NCBI GenBank assembly: GCA_030147425.1
Contig: JASKZW010000111.1
Coordinates: 1 to 7,921, forward strand
Source of the DNA: Tissierellales bacterium
GTDB taxonomy: Bacteria; Bacillota_A; Clostridia; Tissierellales; JASKZW01
Length of the DNA: 7,921 nucleotides
Direction of reading: 5' to 3'
Positions 1 to 6,222 of this stretch are shown here, piece after piece. The number at the start of each line of letters is the position of its first letter. Position 1 is the stretch's first letter. The notes under the pieces are model-generated. The model saw only the letters and a list, made by a program, of their open reading frames with translations. It was not told where the DNA came from and searched no databases. The position numbers were made by a program, and so were the translations under genes.

Positions 1-31
1 CTTTTATATGTTTATTCTATATCTTATTATT
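1..31. other. Short AT-rich segment downstream of the S-component gene
   Basis: These 31 bases follow the TAA stop (32-34) in the direction of transcription. They contain only A/T-rich sequence, with no GC-rich stem, T tract or RBS and start codon that I can identify. Whether the operon ends here or continues past the window cannot be decided. Confidence 0.5.
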
Positions 32-742
32 TTAAGTGTCAATAAGGCCATATTTTATTTTTATCCTATCTATTTTCTTAAGCATGGGCTGGGATAAAAT
101 AAATAAAAAAACTATTGTTGACACTGCATGGACAAAGTTAAAAGGGATTCCAGATATAAGACTTGCTTTTAATGTTCTCATAGTTAAAGTTCCTGTGAAC
201 ATTAAAACTGATGCAAAGTCTAATATTAAACCGTAGATTATAAAGGTACTTAAGCCCCCATAAATACATAAAGATAATCTATTCTTTTTTAGAATATTTT
301 TATAATATAATACTCCTGCTAAAAAACCAATTATTCCAAATCCAAACATTTGCCAAGGAGTCCAGGGTCCTTGTCCAAATAAAAAATTTGAAACAAATCC
401 TGTCATTGCCCCTACTAAAAAACCTGACTCTGGCCCTAAGCTAACACCTGATATTATTACTATAGCTACAACAGGTTTAAACTGTGCAATCATAAAAAAA
501 GCACTTCGTCCTACTACCCCTAAAGCAGATAGCACAGCTATAAGTACAAGCTCTCTTGCCATGGGTTCTCTTTTTTCAAATATCATAGCAAAAGGAATCA
601 TTGTATATATTAGGATTAAAAGAGATATAAAATAATATTTTCTATCTTCTAAAACTACAACTCCAAATAAAATAGTTAGAGGAATCAAAAATAGAATAAA
701 AAAGGATGATAACTTTATTCGCTTTCTATTTTTGCTTTGCAT
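32..742 (-). CDS. ECF transporter substrate-binding S component, probable corrinoid/cobalamin type
   Basis: Membrane protein that binds the vitamin and toppples in the membrane to deliver it when joined to EcfT and the ATPase. It has 236 residues and about eight hydrophobic segments (roughly 14-30, 37-55, 65-85, 89-104, 107-122, 131-147, 160-182, 200-217). The AVLSA sequence at 69-73 fits the AxxxA pattern used by S components to dock on EcfT. The conserved stretch FGQGPWTPWQMFGFGIIGF (122-140) is one I associate with S components located beside toroid/DUF4430 genes in Firmicutes. Two helices precede the usual six-helix core; I believe this is normal for the family. The gene overlaps the ATPase by 28 nt and is last in the visible operon. 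Corrinoid specificity (CbrT-like) is inferred from neighbours and remembered family resemblance, so no symbol is assigned. Another hydrophobic or ring-shaped ligand is not excluded. Confidence 0.88.
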   Translation of the reverse strand: MQSKNRKRIKLSSFFILFLIPLTILFGVVVLEDRKYYFISLLILIYTMIPFAMIFEKREPMARELVLIAVLSALGVVGRSAFFMIAQFKPVVAIVIISGVSLGPESGFLVGAMTGFVSNFLFGQGPWTPWQMFGFGIIGFLAGVLYYKNILKKNRLSLCIYGGLSTFIIYGLILDFASVLMFTGTLTMRTLKASLISGIPFNFVHAVSTIVFLFILSQPMLKKIDRIKIKYGLIDT

Positions 743-2382
743 AATTTAACCACATCCTCCTTTAATATAGCTTCTGGAACTATATTTCTTATCATCTTAT
801 TTGCTGAACTAGTATAATAACTATTTCCTGCAAAAAATTCCCTTGTAGTATTTTCTGTTATTATTTCCCCATTAAAAAGCATGGCTGCCCTATCACTATA
901 TCTACTTGAAAATTCAATATCATGAGATACTAAAACTATAGTTTTCCCCATATTCTTTAAATCTACTAGTATCTTGCCAAACTTTTCCTTGAAAAAATTG
1001 TCCATACCTTTAGTTGGCTCATCTAATAAAATTAACTCCGGTTCTAATAAAAGAATTTTAGCAAGGGCTAATCTTTGTTGTTCTCCACCACTTAAATCAT
1101 AAGGATGCATATTTTCTAAATTTATCAAGTCTACTGTGTTTAAAACCTCTTCAACTTTCTTCTCTTTATTGCCTCTTTCTTTTCTAGGAAATACTGAAAG
1201 GAGGTCTTCTTTTACATTTTCCTTTAAAAATAAAACTTGAGGATCTTGGGGTAAAAATCCTATTTTACCTTTATATTTTTCTCTATTTTTAGATTTATAT
1301 ATATTTTCCCCATTTATTAAAACCTTTCCCCTATAGGGTCTATCTAAGCTTCCAATTATAGAAAGAAGTGTAGATTTACCAGTTCCATTTCCACCTAGAA
1401 TAGATAAAATCTGGCCTTTTCTTATCTTTAAAGATAAATTAGATAGGACATCTTCCCCACTTTTATCATATCTAAACCAAATTTCATCTAACTCTACTAA
1501 TATTTCGTTCTGCCCAAAGTCCTCCTCAAAATTAAAACTAGCTACTTCTTCTCCATTTAAGATTTTTTCTACTACAAGCCGTCCTTCTTTTACTGTTAAT
1601 GGATAAGAAGTAAAGAAACCAATTTCTGAGTATATTTGACTTGCTACAGGCATTGACTTAAACATTGGGTGTTCCTCTTTATCTAACTTTTTTACAACCT
1701 CTCTAGGTCTGTCTAAAGATATTATTTCCCCTTTATCTACAACTAAAAGCCTATCGCATATAGGTATTATCTCTTCTAGCCTATGTTCTGTCACTATTAT
1801 TGTTACTCCTAAATCTTGGTTTATTTGTTTTAAGGTATTTATAAAATCAGATGCCGCTATTGGATCTAGTTGAGATGTAGGCTCATCTAAGATCAGCACT
1901 TCAGGTTGCATTGCCATAACACTAGCTAGGTTTAATAACTGCTTTTGTCCACCTGATAAATCCATCGTTCTTTTATTAAACCACTTATGTATGCCAAAGT
2001 AACTAGCCATTTCTCCTACCCTCAACCTTATAGTTTTATTATCTAAACCAAAGTTCTCAAGTCCAAAGGCTAGTTCATGCCAAACCTTATCTGTAACTAT
2101 TTGATTATCTGGATTTTGTAGAATATAACCAATTTTACCAGCTTCCTCTTTTTGACTAAGATCTTCTATATCTTTATTTTTAAAATATATCCTACCTTCC
2201 TTTTCTCCATGTGGTGATAAAGAAGGTTTTAATTGCCTCAGCAAAGTTGTTTTTCCTGAACCAGACTTACCACATATAGTTAAAAACTCACCCTGATTTA
2301 TTTCTAAGTTAATATTTTTCAAGCTAGAAGATTCTGCTAAAGGATATTTAAAATTTAAATCTTCGATTCTATATATTTCCAT
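715..2382 (-). CDS. Fused two-domain ECF transporter ATPase (EcfA-EcfA')
   Basis: Energy module of the ECF importer: two ABC domains on one 555-residue chain, as in many dedicated (group I) systems where A1 and A2 are fused. Domain 1 (about 1-235): Walker A GKSGSGKT (38-45), Q-loop Gln89 in LQNPDNQ, signature LSGGQ (142-146), Walker B VLILDEP (162-168), switch His200. Domain 2 (about 295-520): Walker A GGNGTGKS (330-337), Q-loop Gln379, signature LSGGE (430-434), Walker B LILLDEP (450-456), switch His487. All catalytic motifs are intact, so both sites should hydrolyse ATP. The stretch of about 60 residues between the domains is a linker with no motif I recognise. The gene starts inside ecfT and ends inside the S-component gene, with 28-nt overlaps at both ends. 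It would be the cbrU equivalent if the system carries corrinoid, but ATPase sequence alone does not show substrate. Confidence 0.95.
   Translation of the reverse strand: MEIYRIEDLNFKYPLAESSSLKNINLEINQGEFLTICGKSGSGKTTLLRQLKPSLSPHGEKEGRIYFKNKDIEDLSQKEEAGKIGYILQNPDNQIVTDKVWHELAFGLENFGLDNKTIRLRVGEMASYFGIHKWFNKRTMDLSGGQKQLLNLASVMAMQPEVLILDEPTSQLDPIAASDFINTLKQINQDLGVTIIVTEHRLEEIIPICDRLLVVDKGEIISLDRPREVVKKLDKEEHPMFKSMPVASQIYSEIGFFTSYPLTVKEGRLVVEKILNGEEVASFNFEEDFGQNEILVELDEIWFRYDKSGEDVLSNLSLKIRKGQILSILGGNGTGKSTLLSIIGSLDRPYRGKVLINGENIYKSKNREKYKGKIGFLPQDPQVLFLKENVKEDLLSVFPRKERGNKEKKVEEVLNTVDLINLENMHPYDLSGGEQQRLALAKILLLEPELILLDEPTKGMDNFFKEKFGKILVDLKNMGKTIVLVSHDIEFSSRYSDRAAMLFNGEIITENTTREFFAGNSYYTSSANKMIRNIVPEAILKEDVVKLCKAKIESE
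756..763 (-). promoter_or_regulatory. RBS of the S-component gene, with unusually long spacing
   Basis: AAAGGAGG lies in the 3' end of the ATPase gene with 13 nt between GGAGG and the ATG at 740-742, longer than elsewhere in the operon. A TAA stands two codons before that ATG in the same frame, so no upstream ATG, GTG or TTG start is available. Initiation may be weaker and rely on ribosomes that finish the ATPase 25-28 nt downstream. Confidence 0.6.
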
Positions 2383-3260
2383 TCTAATTCCTCCTGAATA
2401 TTTATAACTATAGGTAGTGACATCAATCCTATATAAGATATATATACTAATATACTAAAATAGTTACTTTCTTTTATTTTTATAGCTGGAAAAAATTTCA
2501 TAACTGGTATTCCAAGGTAAGCACCATATGATATTATTGCAATAAATATAAGCATAGATGCTAAAGCTAACTTATCTCTTTTAGTTAAAGTATAATTTGA
2601 AAAATTAGTTCTAGAACCTATCCCATATCCTCTAGCCTTCATAGAATCAGATGTTTCTATGGCATTTTGTAAGGCCCAGGTTATCATAATAGAAAGTATG
2701 CTTAATCCATTTTTTATCCTAGATATTATAGATCCTGAGGATATATCTTTTCCAATAGCTTTTTGTGCCCTCGCTATTTCTTTTATTTTTGCTGCATACA
2801 TTGGTATAAATCTTAATGTCATTGAAAAAATCAAAGATAAAGAAGGAATTATATTTCCAAATAAGTAAATAACCTTATCTGAAGTTATTACTGAATTATA
2901 TGATTTAAACCAAATTATAATACTTATGAACATAAGTCCTGATGAAAAACCAAAAATTATTGACTCCAAAGTTACTGGGTTTCCGCTTTTTAAATAAAAT
3001 AACATGGTTGCGCCCTGATGGTTAAAAAGTGGATTTAGTGCTGCTGTTAATATTAATATAGGTAACATATATTTAAATATAAATTTGAAAGTTTTTCGCT
3101 TTCCTTCTTTTAGCATCAAATAAGAACTCCCTATAATAAATGATATGAACTGAAATATTGGATGCATAAAAAACATAGTGAATCCTATAGTAAATAAAAA
3201 GTAAATAAAATTTACTATAGGATGATAATTTTCAAAACTGTCATATTCCATTTTTTCCAT
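2355..3260 (-). CDS. ECF transporter transmembrane component EcfT (CbiQ family)
   Basis: Integral membrane scaffold of an energy-coupling-factor importer; in this family it joins the S component to the ATPases through two cytoplasmic coupling helices. With the start at 3260 it has 301 residues, near the usual length. Hydrophobic segments lie at about 18-34, 36-52, 64-78, 97-118, 131-150, 233-252 and 268-288. The diagnostic Ala-Arg-X motifs are both present: IARAQKAIG (ARA at 163-165) and MKARGYGIGSRTNF (ARG at 209-211). The ATG at 3260 is preceded by GGAGGAG within the upstream gene. The 3' end overlaps the ATPase gene by 28 nt, and the ATPase RBS lies inside this gene, so T, A and S are tightly coupled. 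With its own T and A subunits beside an S gene, this is a dedicated (group I) ECF transporter rather than the shared housekeeping module. It corresponds to the cbrV position if the S component is a corrinoid one. Confidence 0.93.
   Translation of the reverse strand: MEKMEYDSFENYHPIVNFIYFLFTIGFTMFFMHPIFQFISFIIGSSYLMLKEGKRKTFKFIFKYMLPILILTAALNPLFNHQGATMLFYLKSGNPVTLESIIFGFSSGLMFISIIIWFKSYNSVITSDKVIYLFGNIIPSLSLIFSMTLRFIPMYAAKIKEIARAQKAIGKDISSGSIISRIKNGLSILSIMITWALQNAIETSDSMKARGYGIGSRTNFSNYTLTKRDKLALASMLIFIAIISYGAYLGIPVMKFFPAIKIKESNYFSILVYISYIGLMSLPIVINIQEELEWKYIESKI
2390..2395 (-). promoter_or_regulatory. RBS of the ATPase gene within the ecfT 3' end
   Basis: AGGAGG lies inside the end of ecfT, with 7 nt between GGAGG and the ATG at 2380-2382. 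This is ideal spacing and supports both the ATPase start and the 28-nt gene overlap. Confidence 0.75.
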
Positions 3261-3261
3261 C

Positions 3262-4203
3262 TTATTCTCCTCCAAGTACTGCTGCTCCTCCACCTATATC
3301 CCTGCCTAGATCGCATGTATATATCCACTCTATTTTATCACCATCTTTTAACATATATCTACTTGCTCCATAGTTTGGAAACCAGCCATTTACCCTATAC
3401 ATCCAGCCACTTAACTCACCACAGTCAAATTCATAAAGATTATTTATCCCTTGTATATAGTGGCTATTATATATAGGTGTCATTTCAAACTCCATATGAA
3501 TTCCTGCATTTTGCATTTCTCTTAGAAGCACATTAAAAACAGACTCTCCTTCATAAAAAGTTACTTCCTTTGTAGCATATATAATTCCATCTTCAGGCAG
3601 TACATCTATCTTATCCATATTAAATAAGTGCATATTGTTGTGAATACTATGGCAGGTTACAGATAATGTTGCTGTTCTTTTTTTACTCTTGTCAATTTTT
3701 ACATCTTGCCATTCTACAGGCTTAGGCTTACCAGCTGGTACTGGATCTGTTAGGTACTTATCTTTTGGTTTTTTACTATCTGATGCTATTATTTTTTCCT
3801 TTTCCTTTTTCTGTTCCTCTTTTATTTTTGTAATATCCTCTTTACTATATTTTTTTTCTGCCTCTGCTACTAATTTTTCCTTTTTTGTCTTAGGACTTTT
3901 ATTTACCTTAGTTTCTTTCTCTGCTTTTTCTTGTTCTTTCTTCTCTTCTTTTTCTTCATCCTCAATCTCTTCTTCTTCATCTTCTTCATTTATTTGCTCT
4001 TCTTTCTCTTCATCTTCAATTTCTTCAATTTTTTCTCTATCTTCTTGAATTTTACTTATAACCTCTTCACTTCCACCATCTTTTGCAGCAATTTCTGGAC
4101 TTAAGGGAACTACATCATTTCCATTTTGAATAAAAAAAGATAATCCTAAAAGAAAGGCCATAACTAAGGCTAGTTTTAACCTTTTTTTATTTCTGTCATT
4201 CAT
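3262..4203 (-). CDS. Membrane-anchored DUF4430 protein with long Glu/Lys stalk
   Basis: A 313-residue protein. Residues 5-10 are basic and 11-26 hydrophobic (LALVMAFLLGLSFFI), giving a signal anchor or signal peptide; there is no lipobox Cys, so I favour an N-terminal membrane tether. Residues about 44-150 are a highly charged stalk, very rich in Glu and Lys and probably helical, with EIEDEEKEE occurring twice (61-69 and 79-87). The C-terminal part (about 175-303) is a DUF4430 domain: VTFYEGESVFNVLLREM (214-230), YEFDCGELSGWMYRVNGWF (257-275), IEWIYTCDLGRDIGG (291-305). Cys184, Cys261 and Cys297 could form a disulfide outside the cell. The gene lies directly before the transporter genes; its last codons hold the RBS of ecfT and its TAA is one base from that ATG. 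Stalk, tether and coupling suggest a docking or handover protein for the transporter. That role and a corrinoid ligand are inference. Confidence 0.87.
   Translation of the reverse strand: MNDRNKKRLKLALVMAFLLGLSFFIQNGNDVVPLSPEIAAKDGGSEEVISKIQEDREKIEEIEDEEKEEQINEEDEEEEIEDEEKEEKKEQEKAEKETKVNKSPKTKKEKLVAEAEKKYSKEDITKIKEEQKKEKEKIIASDSKKPKDKYLTDPVPAGKPKPVEWQDVKIDKSKKRTATLSVTCHSIHNNMHLFNMDKIDVLPEDGIIYATKEVTFYEGESVFNVLLREMQNAGIHMEFEMTPIYNSHYIQGINNLYEFDCGELSGWMYRVNGWFPNYGASRYMLKDGDKIEWIYTCDLGRDIGGGAAVLGGE
3267..3273 (-). promoter_or_regulatory. RBS deciding the ecfT start
   Basis: GGAGGAG lies in the last codons (Gly-Gly-Glu) of the stalked DUF4430 gene, with 8 nt between GGAGG and the ATG at 3258-3260. 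An earlier in-frame start at 3293 has no comparable site and would overlap the upstream gene by 32 nt, so 3260 is preferred. With this start the gap to the upstream TAA is one base. Confidence 0.8.
3943..4023 (-). repeat. Imperfect in-frame direct repeat in the Glu/Lys stalk
   Basis: The nine-residue unit EIEDEEKEE is encoded at 4023-3997 and again at 3969-3943, 54 nt apart, with a few synonymous differences (GAA/GAG). The part between them (QINEEDEEE) is also acidic. It looks like slippage growth of a low-complexity spacer, which would let stalk length vary between strains. Confidence 0.6.
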
Positions 4204-4210
4204 TTACACT

Positions 4211-4218
4211 CCACCTCC
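4211..4218 (-). promoter_or_regulatory. RBS of the stalked DUF4430 gene
   Basis: GGAGGTGG lies upstream of the ATG at 4201-4203, with 10 nt between GGAGG and the start. It supports the chosen start and lies just beyond the preceding hairpin, so that hairpin could influence both transcription read-through and initiation here. I see no convincing promoter in the 42-bp gap. Confidence 0.7.
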
Positions 4219-4225
4219 ATTTTAA

Positions 4226-4257
4226 ATAAAATACTAGGACTAGGCCTAGTATTTTAT
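4226..4257 (-). terminator. Hairpin over the stop codon of the toroid gene: terminator or attenuator
   Basis: The arms 4226-4238 and 4245-4257 are perfectly complementary over 13 bp (core AAAATACTAGG / CCTAGTATTTT) with a 6-nt loop. On the transcribed strand the CCTAG arm runs into TATTTTATTT, a reasonable U-rich tail, so intrinsic termination or read-through attenuation is plausible. The TAG stop (4246-4248) lies in the 5' arm, so terminating ribosomes would cover the hairpin. An inner palindrome, ACTAGGCCTAGT, offers a competing fold. The next gene's RBS starts only 8 nt past the stem. Confidence 0.62.
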
Positions 4258-5835
4258 ATCTGTCATATTGTATAAACTACTTTTATTATTTATAAATCTA
4301 TCATAAGCTACTAAGGCATACATTGCTTGATCTGTGGCCATTGGATCTACTGACCCTGGCTGGGCTCCACCATTACTAAGTCCTCCTGGTTTAACATGAT
4401 AGAAGCCTCCAGCTTTATCCTCAAAAGTTAATAGATTTTCAAGAGCTGAATTTCCATTTTTTATAAAACGTAGATCCTTGTGTGGGTCTATACCTAAAGC
4501 TGTGAGTGCTACAACTACTTGAGCAACACTTTCTGAATTTAGGGAACCCCAACTGTGATATCCTCCATCTGACCTTTGTAATTTAGATAAAATATTTATT
4601 CCTCTATCTACTGCTAGCTTTACATCCTTTCTAGTGTTGTAGTAAGGCGCTAAAGCTTGTATAGTCATAGCTGTTATATCTGGATCTGGATTTTTTGGAT
4701 TAGGTCCTAATTCCCAACCTCCTCCTTTTATTTCCCTACCTAAAATAAAATCTATTAGCTTCTCTCTTGTAACTTGATTATTCTTATTTTCAGCTTCTGG
4801 TATTTCATAGTCTAAAGTATCAAAAGCTATTAAGGCAAAAACAGGTCCGTTTATTCCTTGCTTAGTTATTATAGACATATCTGTTAGCCCTTCTAAAAGA
4901 TTATATCCACCGACATTTCTTGGATCTTTTCCTATGGATGTTAGAGCTAAAATTAATCTAGAGTTTTCTGTTCTCTTTATCCTATGTAAATATCCGTCTT
5001 TTTCCATTCTTCTTACAACTTCTTTTTCTAAATTATTGTAGTAAATATCATAATAATCTTTAGGTACTTTCACTTCTCCTCTAGCTAATGCTAAAATAGT
5101 CCATTCTCCTGCTATTGTTCCATATTGAGGTTGATCAATCTCCGTATACATTTTTTTACCTGTTCTATCTATAATTGGCCTTACATTTATATCTTCTCTT
5201 AAAGTTTTATCATTTAGATAATCATAAGCCCTCATTATAGATACTGTAGCCATCTCTCTTGATGCCTTTGAAAGAGGATTAAATTTTTTATTACTTCCTT
5301 GCATTATGCCTATTTTAGAAACTTTATTTACTGAATCTTTAGCCCAATTAGATATTTTTGCTGAATCAGTATAATTACTTTCATCTGCTTCTAATTCTAA
5401 TCCTTTAAATTCTAAAGTTCTATTCAAAATAGCTGCCATTTCTTGACGACTAATATTGCTATTTGGTCTAAATTTATTATTACTTCCTTGGACTATACCA
5501 AGTTCATTAGCAGTTAGTATAAAATCTGTATACCAAAAATTATCTTTTACATCTTTGAAATTGTTTTTCAACTTTTGGTCTGACCTTAAATTAAAAGCAT
5601 TTACTATTATTTTCGTAAATTCAGCCCTGGTTATGTCTGCTTTTGGTTTAAAATAACCTTGATTTCCTTCCACTATTTTCTTATCTGTTGCTCTCCCTAC
5701 ATCTTCCAATGCCCAAGATGATACTTGATTCCAATCTTTGAAGTTAGAACTTTTTGCTAGAGTGTTTATAGGAAAACTTGAAATTATTAAAGAAAAAATA
5801 AGTAATTTGGCTAGTAATCTTTTTGTTTTTTTCAT
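4246..5835 (-). CDS. Exported SLH protein with prenyltransferase-like alpha/alpha-toroid (intrinsic-factor alpha-domain-like)
   Basis: A 529-residue protein. Residues 1-28 form a signal peptide: Lys/Arg-rich start, hydrophobic LLIFSLIISSF, cleavage probably near LAK. Three SLH domains follow (about 32-84, 93-143, 155-207) with ITRAEF and ISRQEM in the first two. The third reads ASREMA where the usual pattern is TREEMA, so one residue of the wall-polymer-binding motif appears lost. Residues about 230-520 form repeated helix pairs of the squalene-cyclase/prenyltransferase superfamily, with landmarks GGGWELGPNP (371-380), DPDITAMTIQALAPYY (384-399), QRSDGGYHSWGSLNSESVAQ (420-439) and TDQAMYALVAYDRF (501-514). 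The same fold forms the alpha domain of intrinsic factor and transcobalamin. An exported, wall-anchored position beside DUF4430 proteins and an ECF transporter argues for ligand capture rather than terpene cyclisation. Corrinoid as ligand is inferred. The ATG at 5835 is supported by the signal peptide. A hairpin overlaps the stop codon. Confidence 0.9.
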   Translation of the reverse strand: MKKTKRLLAKLLIFSLIISSFPINTLAKSSNFKDWNQVSSWALEDVGRATDKKIVEGNQGYFKPKADITRAEFTKIIVNAFNLRSDQKLKNNFKDVKDNFWYTDFILTANELGIVQGSNNKFRPNSNISRQEMAAILNRTLEFKGLELEADESNYTDSAKISNWAKDSVNKVSKIGIMQGSNKKFNPLSKASREMATVSIMRAYDYLNDKTLREDINVRPIIDRTGKKMYTEIDQPQYGTIAGEWTILALARGEVKVPKDYYDIYYNNLEKEVVRRMEKDGYLHRIKRTENSRLILALTSIGKDPRNVGGYNLLEGLTDMSIITKQGINGPVFALIAFDTLDYEIPEAENKNNQVTREKLIDFILGREIKGGGWELGPNPKNPDPDITAMTIQALAPYYNTRKDVKLAVDRGINILSKLQRSDGGYHSWGSLNSESVAQVVVALTALGIDPHKDLRFIKNGNSALENLLTFEDKAGGFYHVKPGGLSNGGAQPGSVDPMATDQAMYALVAYDRFINNKSSLYNMTDIKY

Positions 5836-5836
5836 C

Positions 5837-6196
5837 TTAACCCCTTCCTTCCAGTTTTATAACTTCCTCCCATTGAGGAAGTTCTGCTTCCATTCCCTCA
5901 TCTGTATAATACCATATGATCTTATCTTTATCTTTTAAAATATATTCTTCAGCTAAAAGACTAGGTACTTTTCCATTAACGCTATATAACCAGCCTGATA
6001 ACCTTTTACTCTCTAGTCCTTTTATAGATAAGACCATAGGTCCAATAATTCTACAATCTTCAACTTCTTTTTTTAATAAATCCATAACTGTTGTATCCTT
6101 ACAAATCTTAATTTCTTGGGATTTTAATAGTAAATTTAAATTATTATCTATTTTTGAAACTATGGCCATATCAACAGTCTTTTCTATCATATTCAA
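5837..6196 (-). CDS. Small free-standing DUF4430 domain protein without signal peptide
   Basis: A 119-residue protein from the TTG at 6196, or 117 from the ATG at 6190. Almost all of it is one DUF4430 domain: TTVMDLLKKEV (about 35-45) matches the domain's opening helix, LSGWLYSVNG (66-75) its core motif, and EYILKDKDKIIWYYT (84-98) its last strands. The match to the beta domain of transcobalamin/intrinsic factor rests on these motifs. There is no hydrophobic N-terminal segment, lipobox, membrane helix or wall anchor, and an in-frame stop just upstream rules out a longer N-terminus. The protein therefore looks cytoplasmic, unlike its exported neighbours, unless it leaves by another route. Its stop is one base from the start of the toroid gene, whose RBS lies in its last codons, so the two should be translationally coupled. 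A beta-domain partner for the toroid protein is the natural guess, but the missing signal peptide is unexplained. Confidence 0.85.
   Translation of the reverse strand: MNMIEKTVDMAIVSKIDNNLNLLLKSQEIKICKDTTVMDLLKKEVEDCRIIGPMVLSIKGLESKRLSGWLYSVNGKVPSLLAEEYILKDKDKIIWYYTDEGMEAELPQWEEVIKLEGRG
5841..5850 (-). promoter_or_regulatory. RBS of the toroid gene inside the end of the DUF4430 gene
   Basis: AAGGAAGGGG overlaps the last codons (Glu-Gly-Arg-Gly) of the upstream gene and sits 5 nt before the ATG at 5833-5835. The upstream TAA (5837-5839) is one base from that ATG. This layout implies translational coupling. The site departs from the clean GGAGG used elsewhere in the operon, so expression may depend on re-initiating ribosomes. 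Confidence 0.65.
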
Positions 6197-6200
6197 CTAA

Positions 6201-6207
6201 TCCTCCT
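6201..6207 (-). promoter_or_regulatory. RBS of the small DUF4430 gene; decides between TTG and ATG start
   Basis: AGGAGGA lies upstream of two in-frame starts. Counting from GGAGG, TTG (6194-6196) is 5 nt away and ATG (6188-6190) is 11 nt away. An in-frame TAG directly precedes the TTG, so the protein cannot begin further upstream. The spacing favours TTG and the codon type favours ATG; the products differ by two residues. Confidence 0.7.
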
Positions 6208-6222
6208 ACTTTACTTATTTTA

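Noticed and set aside
715..742. Programmed frameshift joining ATPase and S component
   Set aside because: Each gene has its own start codon with an upstream RBS, and no slippery site was evident; ordinary overlap is enough.
3258..3293. Start of ecfT at 3293
   Set aside because: No RBS there, and 32 nt of overlap with the upstream gene. The ATG at 3260 has GGAGGAG at proper spacing and a 1-nt gap.
3689..4048. Plus-strand open frame of 119 codons opposite the Glu/Lys stalk
   Set aside because: It is almost entirely Ser and Phe, which is what antisense of Glu/Lys codons gives.
4246..5835. Toroid protein as a terpene or squalene cyclase enzyme
   Set aside because: It has a signal peptide and SLH anchors, lacks the full DxDD motif, and has no isoprenoid genes nearby; the context is uptake.
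5916..6200. Plus-strand open frame of 94 codons opposite the small DUF4430 gene
   Set aside because: No recognisable domain. The minus strand encodes an intact DUF4430 domain with an RBS and operon-compatible position.
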